The translations under genes were made by a program, and so were the position numbers. 64,000 nt of DNA from Sorangium cellulosum (lineage in GTDB: Bacteria; Myxococcota_A; Polyangia; Polyangiales; Polyangiaceae), in NCBI RefSeq assembly GCF_004135735.1, contig NZ_CP012670.1, forward strand, positions 4,733,501 to 4,797,500, in the 5' to 3' direction. The notes beneath the pieces were generated by a model, which saw nothing but the letters and a program-made list of their open reading frames with translations, searched no databases and had not been told where the DNA came from. Below, piece after piece: positions 24,569 through 33,714 of the stretch (its first letter is position 1; the number at the start of each line of letters is the position of its first letter).

Positions 24569-26962
24569 ATGCCGTCGCCCCCCTGGAAGATCGAGACCGG
24601 CGTCGAGACGGTCATCGCGTCGTGGCTCGCCTCCGGCTACGTGCGCCCCTGTTTCACGGCCGATCGCGAGCTGCCGCCGGCCGAGGCGCGCACGAGCCCC
24701 ATGCCCGCGACGCTCTCCCCGGCGCTCCGCGGCGCGCTGGAGCGGCGCGGAATCAGCCGGCTGTACGAGCACCAGGCCCGGGCCTTCACGGCGGCGCGCG
24801 CGGGCGGCGCGGCGGCGCCGGACCGGGCGGGGCGGCACGTGGTCGTCGCGACGCCCACGGCGAGCGGCAAGAGCCTCTGCTTTCACCTGCCGGTGCTCGA
24901 CGCGCTGGCCGAGGGCGCCGCGTCGGGCCAGGGCGGCAGCGCGATCTACCTGTACCCGACCAAGGCCCTCGCCCGGGATCAGGAGGCCGGCCTGCACGCG
25001 CTCATCCGCGAGGCGGGGCTCACGATCCCGGCGATCGTCTACGACGGGGACACGCCGGGCGACGCGCGGCGGGCGGCGCGCGAGCGCAGCCCCATCGTGA
25101 TGACCAACCCCGACATGCTCCACGCGGGCATCCTGCCGCACCACGCGCACTGGGCGCGGACGTTCCAGCGCCTGCGCTACGTCGTGCTGGATGAGCTCCA
25201 CACCTACCGGGGCGTGTTCGGCTCCCACGTCGCCCACGTGCTCGCGCGGCTGCGCCGCGTCGCCGCCTTCCACGGCTCGAGCCCCACCTTCCTCTGCGCG
25301 ACGGCGACGATCGGCAACCCGCGGGCGCACGCGGCGCGGCTGCTCGGCGTGGCCGAGGACGAGATCGAGCTCATCGACGAGTCGGGCGCCCCGCGCGGGC
25401 CGCGGCGCTTCTTCCTCTACAACCCGCCCGTGGTGAACGCGGAGCTCGGGGTGCGCGCCAGCACCCTGAAGAGCGCCGTGCGCCTCGCCGGGGATCTCGC
25501 GCGCGCCCGCGTCCCGACGCTGGTGTTCGGCCAGTCGCGCAACTCGGTCGAGATCATGCTGAAGTACCTGCGCGAGGGCGTCGGCAAGGAGATCGGGGCG
25601 GAGGACGCGATCATGGCCTACCGCGGCGGCTACCTGCCCGAGACGCGCCGCCGGGTCGAGCGGGGGCTCCGGGAGGGCGAGATCCTCTGCGTCGTGGCCA
25701 CGAACGCGCTCGAGCTCGGCATCGACGTCGGCGAGCTCGACGCGGTGATCTGCGCCGGCTACCCCGGGTCGGTCGCCGAGACGTGGCAGCGCTTCGGCCG
25801 CGCGGGCCGGCGCGGCAAGACGAGCATCGCCGTCCTGTGCGCGACCAGCGCGGCGCTCGATCAGTACCTCGCGAGGAACCCCGACTACCTGCTCGAGCGC
25901 GCGGCCGAGTCGGCCCGGATCGATCCGCAGAACACCGAGATCCTCGTGCAGCACCTCAAGTGCGCCGCGTTCGAGCTGCCGTTCCTCAAGGGGGAGCCCT
26001 ACGCGGCGATGCCGCCGGACGACACCGTGGCGGCGCTCCGCTTCCTCCAGGACAACGGGGTCGTGCACGAGTCGAACGACCGCTTCCACTGGGCGACCGA
26101 CGCCTATCCGGCCAACCACGTGAGCTTGCGCTCGGTGGGGTGGGACAACTTCGTCATCATCGACAAGGCCCTGGGCAAGACGCTCGCGGAGCTCGACTGG
26201 CGCGCCGCGCCGACGATGCTCCACGAGCAGGCCATCTACCAGCACGACGGCGAGCAGTACCAGGTCGAGCGGCTCGACTACGAGAACCACAAGGCCTTCG
26301 TGACGAAGGTCGTCCCCGACTACTTCACGACCGCCCTCACCCACCGCAAGGTGAGCATCCTCGACGAGAGCGCGACGGCCCCGCTCGGCCGGGCGACCGC
26401 GGCGCTCGGCGAGGTGAGCATCGTCGAGAAGGTGGTGGGGTACAAGAAGATCAAGTTCTACACCCACGAGAACACGGGTTACGGCGACGTGCGATTGCCG
26501 GATATCCAGATGCACACGACCTCGTTCTGGCTCACGGTGCCCGAGCCGCTCTGCGAGGAGCTCGGCCTCGGCCGCGCGACCGCCATCGACGGGCTGCGCG
26601 GGATCGCGAGGGCGCTGGAGACGGTCGCGACGCTCTCCTTGATGTGCGATCCGCGCGATATCGGCCAGACGCTCGAGGACGGGAGCGAGGCCCGGGCGCC
26701 GAGCGCCCCGCCCGGGGCCGAGGTGGCCGGGATGTTCGATCCGACGCTGTTCCTGTTCGACAACGTCCCCGGCGGGGTCGGGCTCGCCGAGCGCATCTAC
26801 GAGCAGCGCGAGGAGCTCCTCGCGCGGACCCGGCAGCTCATCGCGGGCTGCGGGTGCGACAGCGCGGGCTGTCCGCTGTGCGTCGGCGCCACGGAGACGG
26901 TGGACGGGCTCCGCAGGCGCGCGGCGCTCCGCCTGCTGGAGCTCCTGCTGCACCAGGCGTGA
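24569..26962 (+). CDS. MrfA/YprA-like DEAD/DEAH helicase with C-terminal zinc-binding DUF1998
   Basis: A 797-residue superfamily 2 helicase. Walker A TPTASGKSL is near 95, the Walker B box DELH near 208, and the helicase C-terminal domain has ATNALELGIDVG and QRFGRAGRRG. The end carries the four-cysteine block CGCDSAGCPLC near 761-771, typical of DUF1998. This is the architecture of Bacillus MrfA (YprA), a factor for repair of mitomycin damage, and of fungal Hrq1. A role in interstrand-crosslink or bulky-lesion repair is inferred from the family. A promoter lies directly before the ATG. Confidence 0.88.
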   Translation: MPSPPWKIETGVETVIASWLASGYVRPCFTADRELPPAEARTSPMPATLSPALRGALERRGISRLYEHQARAFTAARAGGAAAPDRAGRHVVVATPTASGKSLCFHLPVLDALAEGAASGQGGSAIYLYPTKALARDQEAGLHALIREAGLTIPAIVYDGDTPGDARRAARERSPIVMTNPDMLHAGILPHHAHWARTFQRLRYVVLDELHTYRGVFGSHVAHVLARLRRVAAFHGSSPTFLCATATIGNPRAHAARLLGVAEDEIELIDESGAPRGPRRFFLYNPPVVNAELGVRASTLKSAVRLAGDLARARVPTLVFGQSRNSVEIMLKYLREGVGKEIGAEDAIMAYRGGYLPETRRRVERGLREGEILCVVATNALELGIDVGELDAVICAGYPGSVAETWQRFGRAGRRGKTSIAVLCATSAALDQYLARNPDYLLERAAESARIDPQNTEILVQHLKCAAFELPFLKGEPYAAMPPDDTVAALRFLQDNGVVHESNDRFHWATDAYPANHVSLRSVGWDNFVIIDKALGKTLAELDWRAAPTMLHEQAIYQHDGEQYQVERLDYENHKAFVTKVVPDYFTTALTHRKVSILDESATAPLGRATAALGEVSIVEKVVGYKKIKFYTHENTGYGDVRLPDIQMHTTSFWLTVPEPLCEELGLGRATAIDGLRGIARALETVATLSLMCDPRDIGQTLEDGSEARAPSAPPGAEVAGMFDPTLFLFDNVPGGVGLAERIYEQREELLARTRQLIAGCGCDSAGCPLCVGATETVDGLRRRAALRLLELLLHQA

Positions 26963-26966
26963 GCCC

Positions 26967-26998
26967 AGCCTCGCCGCGTGGCGCAGGGCGAGAGGGCT
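26967..26998. terminator. Candidate bidirectional terminator
   Basis: CTCGCC (26970-26975) can pair with GGCGAG (26987-26992), with an outer AGC/GCT pair and a bulge. It lies between the convergent helicase and SDR genes and overlaps the SDR stop. There is no T-run, so the call is weak. Confidence 0.3.
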
Positions 26999-27812
26999 AG
27001 TCGCGCTTCACGGCGAAGCCGGCGAACGCCTGCATCACGGGCATCAGCTCCAGGCGGTTCACGTTGACGTGCTCCGGGAGCGTCGCGCACCAGACGACCG
27101 CCTCGGCCACGTCCTCGGCCGAGAGCGGCTTCACCCCCTCGTACACGGCGGCGGCCCGGTCCCGGTCGCCCTTGAAGCGCACCAGCGAGAACTCCGTCTC
27201 TGCCAGGCCAGGCTCGATGTCGGTGACGCGCACCCGGCTGCCGAGGAGGTCCGCGCGCAGGTTCAGCGAGAGCTGGGCCACGAACGCCTTGCACGCGCCG
27301 TAAACGTTGCTCCCGGGATACGGCGTCTCGGCCGCCACCGAGCCGATGTTGATGATGTGCCCCCGGTCGCGCGCCACCATGCCAGGCAAGATGGCCCGGG
27401 TGCAGTGGAGCAACCCCTTGACGTTGGTGTCGACCATCTGCTCCCAGTCGTCGGGGTCCGCCTCGTGCGCCGGCGAGAGGCCGATCGCGCCGCCCGCGTT
27501 GTTGACCAGCACCGACACGTCGGAGAGCTCCGGCGGGAGCTCGGCGACCGCCCGGTCCACCGCGCCGCGGTCGCGGACGTCCAGCCGCACGAGGTGGATC
27601 GCCGCCGCCCGCGCGCGCCCGCCGGCCGGCGAGCCCGCGCCGCCGCCCGAGAGCTCGGCGGCGAGCGCCTCCAGGCGCTCGTAGCGGCGCGCGGCGAGGA
27701 TCAGGCGGGCGCCCAGGCCGGCGAAGCGACGGGCGATCGCGGCGCCGAACCCGGCGGAGGCGCCGGTGATGAAGACGACCGGAGGCGGATCGGTCTGGGC
27801 GGCATGCGTCAT
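26997..27812 (-). CDS. Short-chain dehydrogenase/reductase, YdfG-like
   Basis: NAD(P)-dependent oxidoreductase of the classical SDR family, 271 residues. TGASAGFG near 16-23 is the cofactor loop, NNAGG near 108 the structural motif, and the catalytic Ser (IGSVAA) with YGACK near 169 give the Ser-Tyr-Lys triad. The order PYPGSNVYGACKAFVAQLSL and the C-terminal NVNRLELMPV block resemble YdfG-type hydroxy-acid dehydrogenases, which act on serine and 3-hydroxy acids. The true substrate is unknown. A 23-residue Gly/Ala insertion after the first beta-alpha unit is specific to this protein. Confidence 0.85.
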   Translation of the reverse strand: MTHAAQTDPPPVVFITGASAGFGAAIARRFAGLGARLILAARRYERLEALAAELSGGGAGSPAGGRARAAAIHLVRLDVRDRGAVDRAVAELPPELSDVSVLVNNAGGAIGLSPAHEADPDDWEQMVDTNVKGLLHCTRAILPGMVARDRGHIINIGSVAAETPYPGSNVYGACKAFVAQLSLNLRADLLGSRVRVTDIEPGLAETEFSLVRFKGDRDRAAAVYEGVKPLSAEDVAEAVVWCATLPEHVNVNRLELMPVMQAFAGFAVKRD

Positions 27813-28013
27813 GGTGCGCGGCCTTGTACCAGACCGACGCGGGTCCAGCGACCCCCGGAGGCCCGCGCGACATTCGCCCCGGACGGGACCGAGGCCTTAC
27901 GTGTGCGCAGCAAGTACGGCAGGCACCGCCGGGATGGCGAAGGAGCATGGCCACCCCGGGTTGATTTCTACAATCGACCTCACCGCACCGCGGCGGTCGA
28001 GCACGGTCGCCCC

Positions 28014-28043
28014 TTTACCCGGCCCCTCGGTGCCCTTTAGAGT
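28014..28043 (+). promoter_or_regulatory. Putative promoter TTTACC-18-TAGAGT
   Basis: TTTACC at 28014-28019 and TAGAGT at 28038-28043, 18 nt spacer, 9 nt before GTG 28053. It has the same leaderless layout as other starts in the window. Confidence 0.4.
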
Positions 28044-28052
28044 CGGAGCATC

Positions 28053-29717
28053 GTGGAGCGCGCGCCATCGAGGGGGGCTGTGCTGGGGCGTTATGCCATC
28101 GGACCGCGGATGGCGCGCGGCGGGATGGGGGAGGTGTTCCGCGCCGCCGCGCTCGGGCCGGATGGCACGGAGCTCCCGGTCGCCATCAAGCGAATCGTCC
28201 CCATGCACGCCGGCCGCGACGCGCTCAAGGAGCTGTTCATCGCCGAGGCCAGCATGATGACGCGGCTCGTGCACCCCAACCTCGTCGAGGTGCTCGACTT
28301 CGGCATCGACGATGGAGGCGATTTTTACCTCGTGCTCGAGCTCGTCTCCGGGACGGATCTCGGGCGGCTCTGCAGGTGGATCTGGGCGCGCGGGGAGGCC
28401 GTCCCGGTGCCGGTCGCGCTGTTCGTGGCGTCCGAGGTGCTCAAGGGGCTGGGCTACGCGCATGAACGATCGGCCGCCGAGGGGCAGCTCCTCGTGCATC
28501 GCGACGTGAGCCCGGGGAACGTGCTCGTCTCGCTCGGCGGCGCGGTGAAGGTCGTGGACTTCGGGGTGGCGATCGCCACGCCGGGCGAGGCGGGCGACGC
28601 CGCGAGGCGCGATCTCGTCGGCAAGCCCAGCTACATGCCGCCCGAGCAGTTCGACGGGGAGCGGGTCGACGCCCGCGCCGATCTGTTCGCCCTGGGGGTC
28701 GTCCTGTTCCAGATGCTCACCGGCGCGCGGCCGTTCGCCGGGACCAGCGCCACCGCGCGGATGGCGGCGGCGCGCGAGGGGCACCTCCAGCGGGCCAGCG
28801 AGCTGCGCCCCGAGGTGAGCCCTGCGCTCGAGGCGGTGCTCGCGCGCGCGCTCGCGCCCCGCCGGGAGGACCGCTTCCCCGACGCCCGCGCGATGCTGGG
28901 GGCGATCGAGGCGCTGCGCGACGCCGGCCACGCGATCGGCGCGCCGGCGGACCTCGCGGCCCTCGTGACCGCGGCGCTGAAGGACCCGCCCGAGTCGCGC
29001 CAGGCAGGCCACCCCTCGTCCGAGGTGCCGTCCGCGCTGCCCGAGGACGACGACCTGGAAGGGCGCGAGCTGACGCGCGCCGGCGCGGCGAGCCCCTTCA
29101 CCCTGCGCGTGACGGGGCGGCCCGGCGCGCTGTCGCCGCTGGCCGCCGACGAGGCGGAGCCGCTCGACGGGCCCGACGCGGCGTTCACCGAGCCGCCGAG
29201 CGCCTCGCCGAGCAGCGGGTTCCACGCGGTGGGCCCGGCATCGACGGACGAGGGCACGCTCGATCCGCTCCTGGGTCCGGCCGTGAAGGCGGCCACCTCC
29301 ACGACGGAGCGGTCGCGGGACGAGCTCCGTTCGCCGTCGGCAGCGCCCGGCGCCGTCGTGTCGGCGGCCGGGGCGGGGCGGCAGCGCCTGCTGGCGGCGG
29401 CGATCGCCTGCGCCGCGCTGGCGGGGATCACCGTGGCCAGCGTGCGCGTCGCCAGGGGCCGGATGGGCGCTGCGCCCCCCGCGGCGGCGATGCGCGCCGC
29501 GTCCGTGGCGCGGCCGGGGCTGGCCGCCGCGGCGCGCGCAGCGCTGTTGCCTTCGCGGAGGGCGGCCCCTCTCGCGAGCTCCGCCACGCCCACCGCGCCT
29601 GCCACGCCCACCGCACCTGCCACGCCCACCGCACCTGCCACGCCCACCGCGTCTGCCACGCCCACCGCGTCTGACACGCCCGCTGCGCCTGCCGCGCCCG
29701 CTCCGGCCGATCCGTGA
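28053..29717 (+). CDS. Eukaryotic-like Ser/Thr protein kinase, membrane-anchored
   Basis: A 554-residue kinase. ARGGMGEVF near 21 is the glycine loop, VAIKR near 43 has the ATP lysine, HRDVSPGNVLVS near 149 is the catalytic loop (Ser in place of the usual Lys after HRD, common in myxobacterial kinases), DFG near 168 and PPEQ near 193. After the kinase domain comes a Pro/Ser-rich linker, a membrane segment near 445-465, and an outside tail made of 18-nt tandem repeats (nt 29585-29692) coding TPTAPA units. All catalytic residues are present, so it is probably active. Myxobacteria use many such kinases in development and stress; its substrates are unknown. Confidence 0.9.
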   Translation: MERAPSRGAVLGRYAIGPRMARGGMGEVFRAAALGPDGTELPVAIKRIVPMHAGRDALKELFIAEASMMTRLVHPNLVEVLDFGIDDGGDFYLVLELVSGTDLGRLCRWIWARGEAVPVPVALFVASEVLKGLGYAHERSAAEGQLLVHRDVSPGNVLVSLGGAVKVVDFGVAIATPGEAGDAARRDLVGKPSYMPPEQFDGERVDARADLFALGVVLFQMLTGARPFAGTSATARMAAAREGHLQRASELRPEVSPALEAVLARALAPRREDRFPDARAMLGAIEALRDAGHAIGAPADLAALVTAALKDPPESRQAGHPSSEVPSALPEDDDLEGRELTRAGAASPFTLRVTGRPGALSPLAADEAEPLDGPDAAFTEPPSASPSSGFHAVGPASTDEGTLDPLLGPAVKAATSTTERSRDELRSPSAAPGAVVSAAGAGRQRLLAAAIACAALAGITVASVRVARGRMGAAPPAAAMRAASVARPGLAAAARAALLPSRRAAPLASSATPTAPATPTAPATPTAPATPTASATPTASDTPAAPAAPAPADP

Positions 29718-29796
29718 CGCCCGGCGCTCGCCGATCGCGGACGCCCGCGGACGCGACCGGCTTGCGGCCCCCTGCCCGCTCGGTTAGCAGCGAAGC

Positions 29797-30699
29797 GTGC
29801 GACACCGTCACCTTCTCTTCGCCCTTGCCCTCACCTCGCTGGCCGGCTGCGGCGCCGCGCCCCCCTCGGCGCCGCCTGGTCCGGCTGCCGCGCCTGCCGC
29901 TGCCTCGTCGGCTGCGCCGCCCGCCGCGGCCCCGGCGCCGGGTGAAGCGAGCGGCCCCGGCCCGGCCGAGGCGAACGGCGCGGCGCCCTCCGGGGCCACC
30001 TCGGTCGATGTGCCCGCTGCCCTCCGCGCCGTCGTGGACGCGGCGGACCGGACGGAGGCCGATCGGGCGCTCGATCCCGGGCGCAAGCCTGCGGAGACCC
30101 TCGCCTTCTTCGGCATCCAGCCGGGCATGAAGGTCGCGGAGCTCATGGCCGGGGGCGGCTACACGGCCGAGCTCCTGGCGCGGACGGTCGGGCCGACGGG
30201 GGTCGTCTATGCGCAGAACAACCGCTTCGTCCTCGAGCGCTTCGCCGAGAAGCCGTGGAGCGAGCGGCTCAAGAAGCCCGTGATGAAGCCGGTGGTCCGG
30301 CTCGACCGCGAGATCGACGACCCCTTGCCGCCCGAGGCGCGGGATCTGGATGCGGTGTTCCTCATCCTCTTCTACCACGACACGGTGTGGCTGGAGACGG
30401 ACCGGGCCGCGATGAACCGCGCCATCTTCCGCGCGCTCAAGCCCGGCGGCGTGTTCGCGGTCATCGATCACAGCGGGCGCGACGGGACGGGCATCACCGA
30501 GGTGAAGACGCTCCACCGCATCGAGGAGAAGGTGGTGCGCGAGGAGGTCGAGCGGGCCGGCTTCCGGCTCGCGGCCGAGGCGAGCTTCCTCCGCGTCCCC
30601 TCGGACACGCGCGACTGGAACGCCGCCCCCATGGCGGCCGGCGACAAGCGGGGCATGAGCGATCGCTTCGTCCTGAAGTTCGTCAAGCCCGGGGGCTGA
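29797..30699 (+). CDS. Predicted SAM-dependent methyltransferase with lipoprotein signal
   Basis: A 300-residue protein with a class I methyltransferase fold: motif I KVAELMAGGGYTAELLA near 112, acidic loop later, and GGVFAVIDH near 215. The N-terminus LLFALALTSLAGC is a lipoprotein signal with the lipobox cysteine at 18, followed by ~50 Ala/Pro residues. An exported methyltransferase is unexpected because SAM is cytosolic, but a small group of predicted methyltransferases (COG4798 type) does carry signal peptides. The start is GTG 6 nt after a TAGCAG box. A large palindrome lies directly after the stop. Confidence 0.7.
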   Translation: MRHRHLLFALALTSLAGCGAAPPSAPPGPAAAPAAASSAAPPAAAPAPGEASGPGPAEANGAAPSGATSVDVPAALRAVVDAADRTEADRALDPGRKPAETLAFFGIQPGMKVAELMAGGGYTAELLARTVGPTGVVYAQNNRFVLERFAEKPWSERLKKPVMKPVVRLDREIDDPLPPEARDLDAVFLILFYHDTVWLETDRAAMNRAIFRALKPGGVFAVIDHSGRDGTGITEVKTLHRIEEKVVREEVERAGFRLAAEASFLRVPSDTRDWNAAPMAAGDKRGMSDRFVLKFVKPGG

Positions 30700-30702
30700 G
30701 CG

Positions 30703-30808
30703 GGTGGTGGTCACGTTTGGGGTGCGGGGCCAGCGTTCCGGCGGGCCCCTTTTGTGGCCCGCCTGCGCTCCAGCCCCGCCGGTGAGCACCCCAAACGTGA
30801 CCACCACC
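30703..30808. repeat. Large intergenic palindrome, copy 2 of 4
   Basis: Perfect 23-nt inverted repeat (30703-30725 with 30786-30808) around a 60 nt centre that aligns with copy 1, including the inner stem GCGGGCC / GGCCCGC closed by ccttttgt. The outer arm sequence (tggtcacgtttggggtg) differs from copy 1 yet is still perfectly self-complementary. About 8 nt of the left core are missing relative to copy 1. It lies between the convergent methyltransferase and DUF1566 genes, where it could end transcription from both sides. Confidence 0.9.
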
Positions 30809-30846
30809 GCGGAGCGACGGCGCGCCCCGCGCCCTTCGGGCGGCGA

Positions 30847-31986
30847 TCACCCGTCGGACAGGTCGGAGCGGACGCAGCGCACGAGCCGCGGATCGCGGAG
30901 CGAGGCGCTCAGCGAGGCGCCGTTCGAGAAGTTGACGAGGAGCGCCTTGTCGGCGCTCTCGAGGGCGGGCGTCGACGACCAGAACACGCCGGGCTCCGCG
31001 CCCGGGAACGCCTCCGGATCGATCGCCGGCCCCGACCGCGCGTCGTCGACGAGCGTGAGCAGCTCCTTCGCGCTGGGGAGCCGCCAGTCGGTCCGGCCGG
31101 CGAGCTCGAGCTCCTCGCAGTGCGCGAGCGCGTCGCTCCAGGAGAACTTGGAGAGCGCGGCCTGGCGCTGCCAGACGAGCCCTGTGGAGAGGTCCAGCAC
31201 CCAGCTCTCGGCGACCGACAGCTCGACCGGCGCGAGCTTGCTCTCGCCCCCGACGCACAGCGCCCGGGCCCTGGTCGCCTCGATCTTGTCGAGGTACCCG
31301 AGCGACGCGTTGCTGGCGAGCACGCCCCAGGCACGGGAGTCGTCGTCGGCGACGTCGGTGGCGGACCAGTAGAAGCCGTCCTGGTAGGGCGTCACGATGT
31401 CCGGGAAAGCGGCGGTATGGCCGAAATCCATGAGGGAGACGAGCTCGCGCCGCGTGGGGAGGCGCCAGTCGTCGCGGCCGCCGAGGCGGCTGGCGGCGAT
31501 CGCCTCGCAGTGCTGCAGGGCGCCCGCCATGTGGAACGAGCCGTCCTCGGCCGCTTTCTCCCACACGAGCCCGGTCACCGAGTCGGTCACGACGCCGTTG
31601 CCTTCTTCGTAGGAGGGGACGGTGATGAGGTAATTGCCGTCCTGTCCGAAGAGGGGCTCCGACGGGCGGGGGCACGCCTCCACCACGGTCGTACCGTTCG
31701 AGCAGCGCCTCGTCATCGAGTCCGGCCACGTCACCGGGACCGCCGGTGGTCCGCCGCCCTCCCCGCCCCCGGTGCCGCCCCCGCCGATCGGCTCGCCGCC
31801 GCCCGCGCCGCTGCCGCCGCTGCCGCTGCCACCGTGGCCGCCGCCGCCGTGGCCGCCGGGCCCCCCGCCGGAGCCGCCGCCGACCTGGAAGGGGTCACCA
31901 ACACATCCGGCGAGCCCGGCGGACTCCAGGAGCAGCACGGCCATCAAGCAAGTGATGCGGAGGGCGTAAGGGGTCTCGTTCGGCAT
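30847..31986 (-). CDS. Lipoprotein with two DUF1566 (Lcl C-terminal) domains
   Basis: A 379-residue predicted surface lipoprotein. The lipobox is LAGC near residue 27, followed by a Gly/Ser-rich spacer of ~65 residues, then two copies of the DUF1566 domain, each with TGLVWEKAA or TGLVWQRQA followed by WRLPTRREL or WRLPSAKEL. In Lcl of Legionella this domain family takes part in adhesion and biofilm. ATG 31986 is chosen because the lipoprotein signal starts there; the longer frame is unlikely. Cysteines within each domain may form disulphides. Confidence 0.8.
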   Translation of the reverse strand: MPNETPYALRITCLMAVLLLESAGLAGCVGDPFQVGGGSGGGPGGHGGGGHGGSGSGGSGAGGGEPIGGGGTGGGEGGGPPAVPVTWPDSMTRRCSNGTTVVEACPRPSEPLFGQDGNYLITVPSYEEGNGVVTDSVTGLVWEKAAEDGSFHMAGALQHCEAIAASRLGGRDDWRLPTRRELVSLMDFGHTAAFPDIVTPYQDGFYWSATDVADDDSRAWGVLASNASLGYLDKIEATRARALCVGGESKLAPVELSVAESWVLDLSTGLVWQRQAALSKFSWSDALAHCEELELAGRTDWRLPSAKELLTLVDDARSGPAIDPEAFPGAEPGVFWSSTPALESADKALLVNFSNGASLSASLRDPRLVRCVRSDLSDG

Positions 31987-32184
31987 GGGCAGGCAGCAGC
32001 GTCGGTTGGGAAGGATCCGGGCGCGCAGCCTATCATCCGCCGGGGCGCGGCGGTCGATTTCCTCGCGAACGAGCCGCGTCCCGCAGGTTTTCATCGCGCG
32101 GGCGGGTGGTGCTGCACGTCACCACCCGCAGGCGCTCCGGCCCCTCCGCGACGGCCCCGGGACGAACCTGGGGGACGCAGTGTA

Positions 32185-33714
32185 CTAGGGAGTCGTGTAG
32201 TCGACGTTCACCGTGTACGTGCTGTCCGAGTACCCGTGCACGAGGAGGAAAGCCTCGGACGCGCCGTCCGGGACCGTCAGATCGCACGCCTCGTCCGCGC
32301 CGTCGAGGTAGGGGCGGCAGTCGAACGCGCTCAGCGTCGGCGCCTCGCCGAACCGCACGTAGAGATCGGGATCCCCGCTGCCGCTCATCACGGCCCGGAA
32401 GGGCGTGCCGGGGACGACCGCGATCGGCCCGTGGGACGCCTCGTTTCGCCGCGCGATCGAGCCATCGAAGCTCGTCGACGTCTTGGTGCCCTCGCCGCCG
32501 CCCGTCCCCGGCGCGGAGTAGCTCACCTCGACCTCGTAGGTCGCGGCCGTGTAGCCGTGCACCTTGATGAAGGCCCGCGTCTCGCCCTCGGGCACCTCGA
32601 GCGTGCAGGTCTCGTTCGCGCCGCTCAGGTAGGGCCGGCAGTCGAACGACCTCGAGGTCGGCGCGGCGCCGAACTTCACGAAGAGATCGGGATCTCCGGT
32701 CCCGCTCATCACCACGGTGAAGGTCGTCCCGGGCACGACCTCGAACCCTTCCTCGGGCCCGACCGTGTTGGCCACCCCACGCGCGACCTGGCCGCTGAAG
32801 GACTCGGTGATCGGCTCCCCGTCGCCGCCGCCACCGCCGCCGCCGCCACCGCCGCCGCCACCACCGCCGCCGGCGGGACCACCGTAGAGCGACTGAATGC
32901 CGTCGATGTCCTTCTGCGTGAGGTTGAGCGTGCTGTCGCCGGTCCCGTTGCACTGGGGATAATGCATCACGGAAGCGCCGTCGTAGGAGGTGAGGGCACG
33001 CCAGTTGTTGTCCTCGAAGCAGGCGCCGGACTCGGGCCGGGTGTGCTCGTGCCGGAAGCCGAGGGTGTGGCCGAGCTCGTGGCGGAGGATGCCCGTCAGC
33101 GTCGGCCGGGTGCTGCCGAAGGCGGTCCTGTCGATCAGCACGTTCCGCGTCGACCTCGACTGACCGGGGAAGAAGGCGCGCGCCAGGTACTGGCCGCCCG
33201 TGTTCACGGGGTTCACGTCGAACAGCACGCTGCTCGTGCTCGACGTGCAGTTGCCATCCGCGGAGTCCACGTGGATGAAGTCGACGTCGGCGACCTCCTC
33301 CCACGCCTGGACCGCCTCCGTCATCGCGGCGACGACCGCCTCGTAGTTCTGCCCGAACCTCGTGCTCACGCAGTAGGTGAGGTTGTGCCGCTGCTCGGTC
33401 GTCCAGACGATGTCGCTCCCCCCCGACTGGTTGACGATCAGCGCACCATCGCGCACATGCGTCTCCCAGAACTCGCGTAGATGCTTGACATCCACGACCG
33501 GGGTGTCCCCGTTAACAATGTAGACGCCTGTGTCAGCCTCGCGGAATACCGTCCGCTCGAAGTGGTCAAATCCCAACTGATTCGTACCGATCGCTTCGGT
33601 GGCCGTGTCGTCGACGTCTGCCGAGCAGCCAGCCGCGACAGCGGCAATACCAGCGACCACCACTGCGAGCTTACGGGTGACCACACTGCTCTCGTGCGGC
33701 TTTGTAGGATGCAT
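32185..33714 (-). CDS. Secreted zinc metalloprotease with two PPC domains
   Basis: A 509-residue protein. The N-terminus has a lipoprotein-type signal (VAAGC near residue 30). The metzincin zinc site HELGHTLGFRHEH near 222 and a later SVMHYP Met-turn near 259 mark an astacin/M12-like protease. A run of 16 glycines coded by (gcc)n (32824-32871) links it to two pre-peptidase C-terminal domains with GSGDPDLYVRFG-type motifs near 373 and 474. ATG 33714 follows AAGGAG by 6 nt. Upstream is an AT-rich control region with a repeated GCCGGTCA element. Likely function: protein degradation outside the cell. Confidence 0.85.
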   Translation of the reverse strand: MHPTKPHESSVVTRKLAVVVAGIAAVAAGCSADVDDTATEAIGTNQLGFDHFERTVFREADTGVYIVNGDTPVVDVKHLREFWETHVRDGALIVNQSGGSDIVWTTEQRHNLTYCVSTRFGQNYEAVVAAMTEAVQAWEEVADVDFIHVDSADGNCTSSTSSVLFDVNPVNTGGQYLARAFFPGQSRSTRNVLIDRTAFGSTRPTLTGILRHELGHTLGFRHEHTRPESGACFEDNNWRALTSYDGASVMHYPQCNGTGDSTLNLTQKDIDGIQSLYGGPAGGGGGGGGGGGGGGGGDGEPITESFSGQVARGVANTVGPEEGFEVVPGTTFTVVMSGTGDPDLFVKFGAAPTSRSFDCRPYLSGANETCTLEVPEGETRAFIKVHGYTAATYEVEVSYSAPGTGGGEGTKTSTSFDGSIARRNEASHGPIAVVPGTPFRAVMSGSGDPDLYVRFGEAPTLSAFDCRPYLDGADEACDLTVPDGASEAFLLVHGYSDSTYTVNVDYTTP

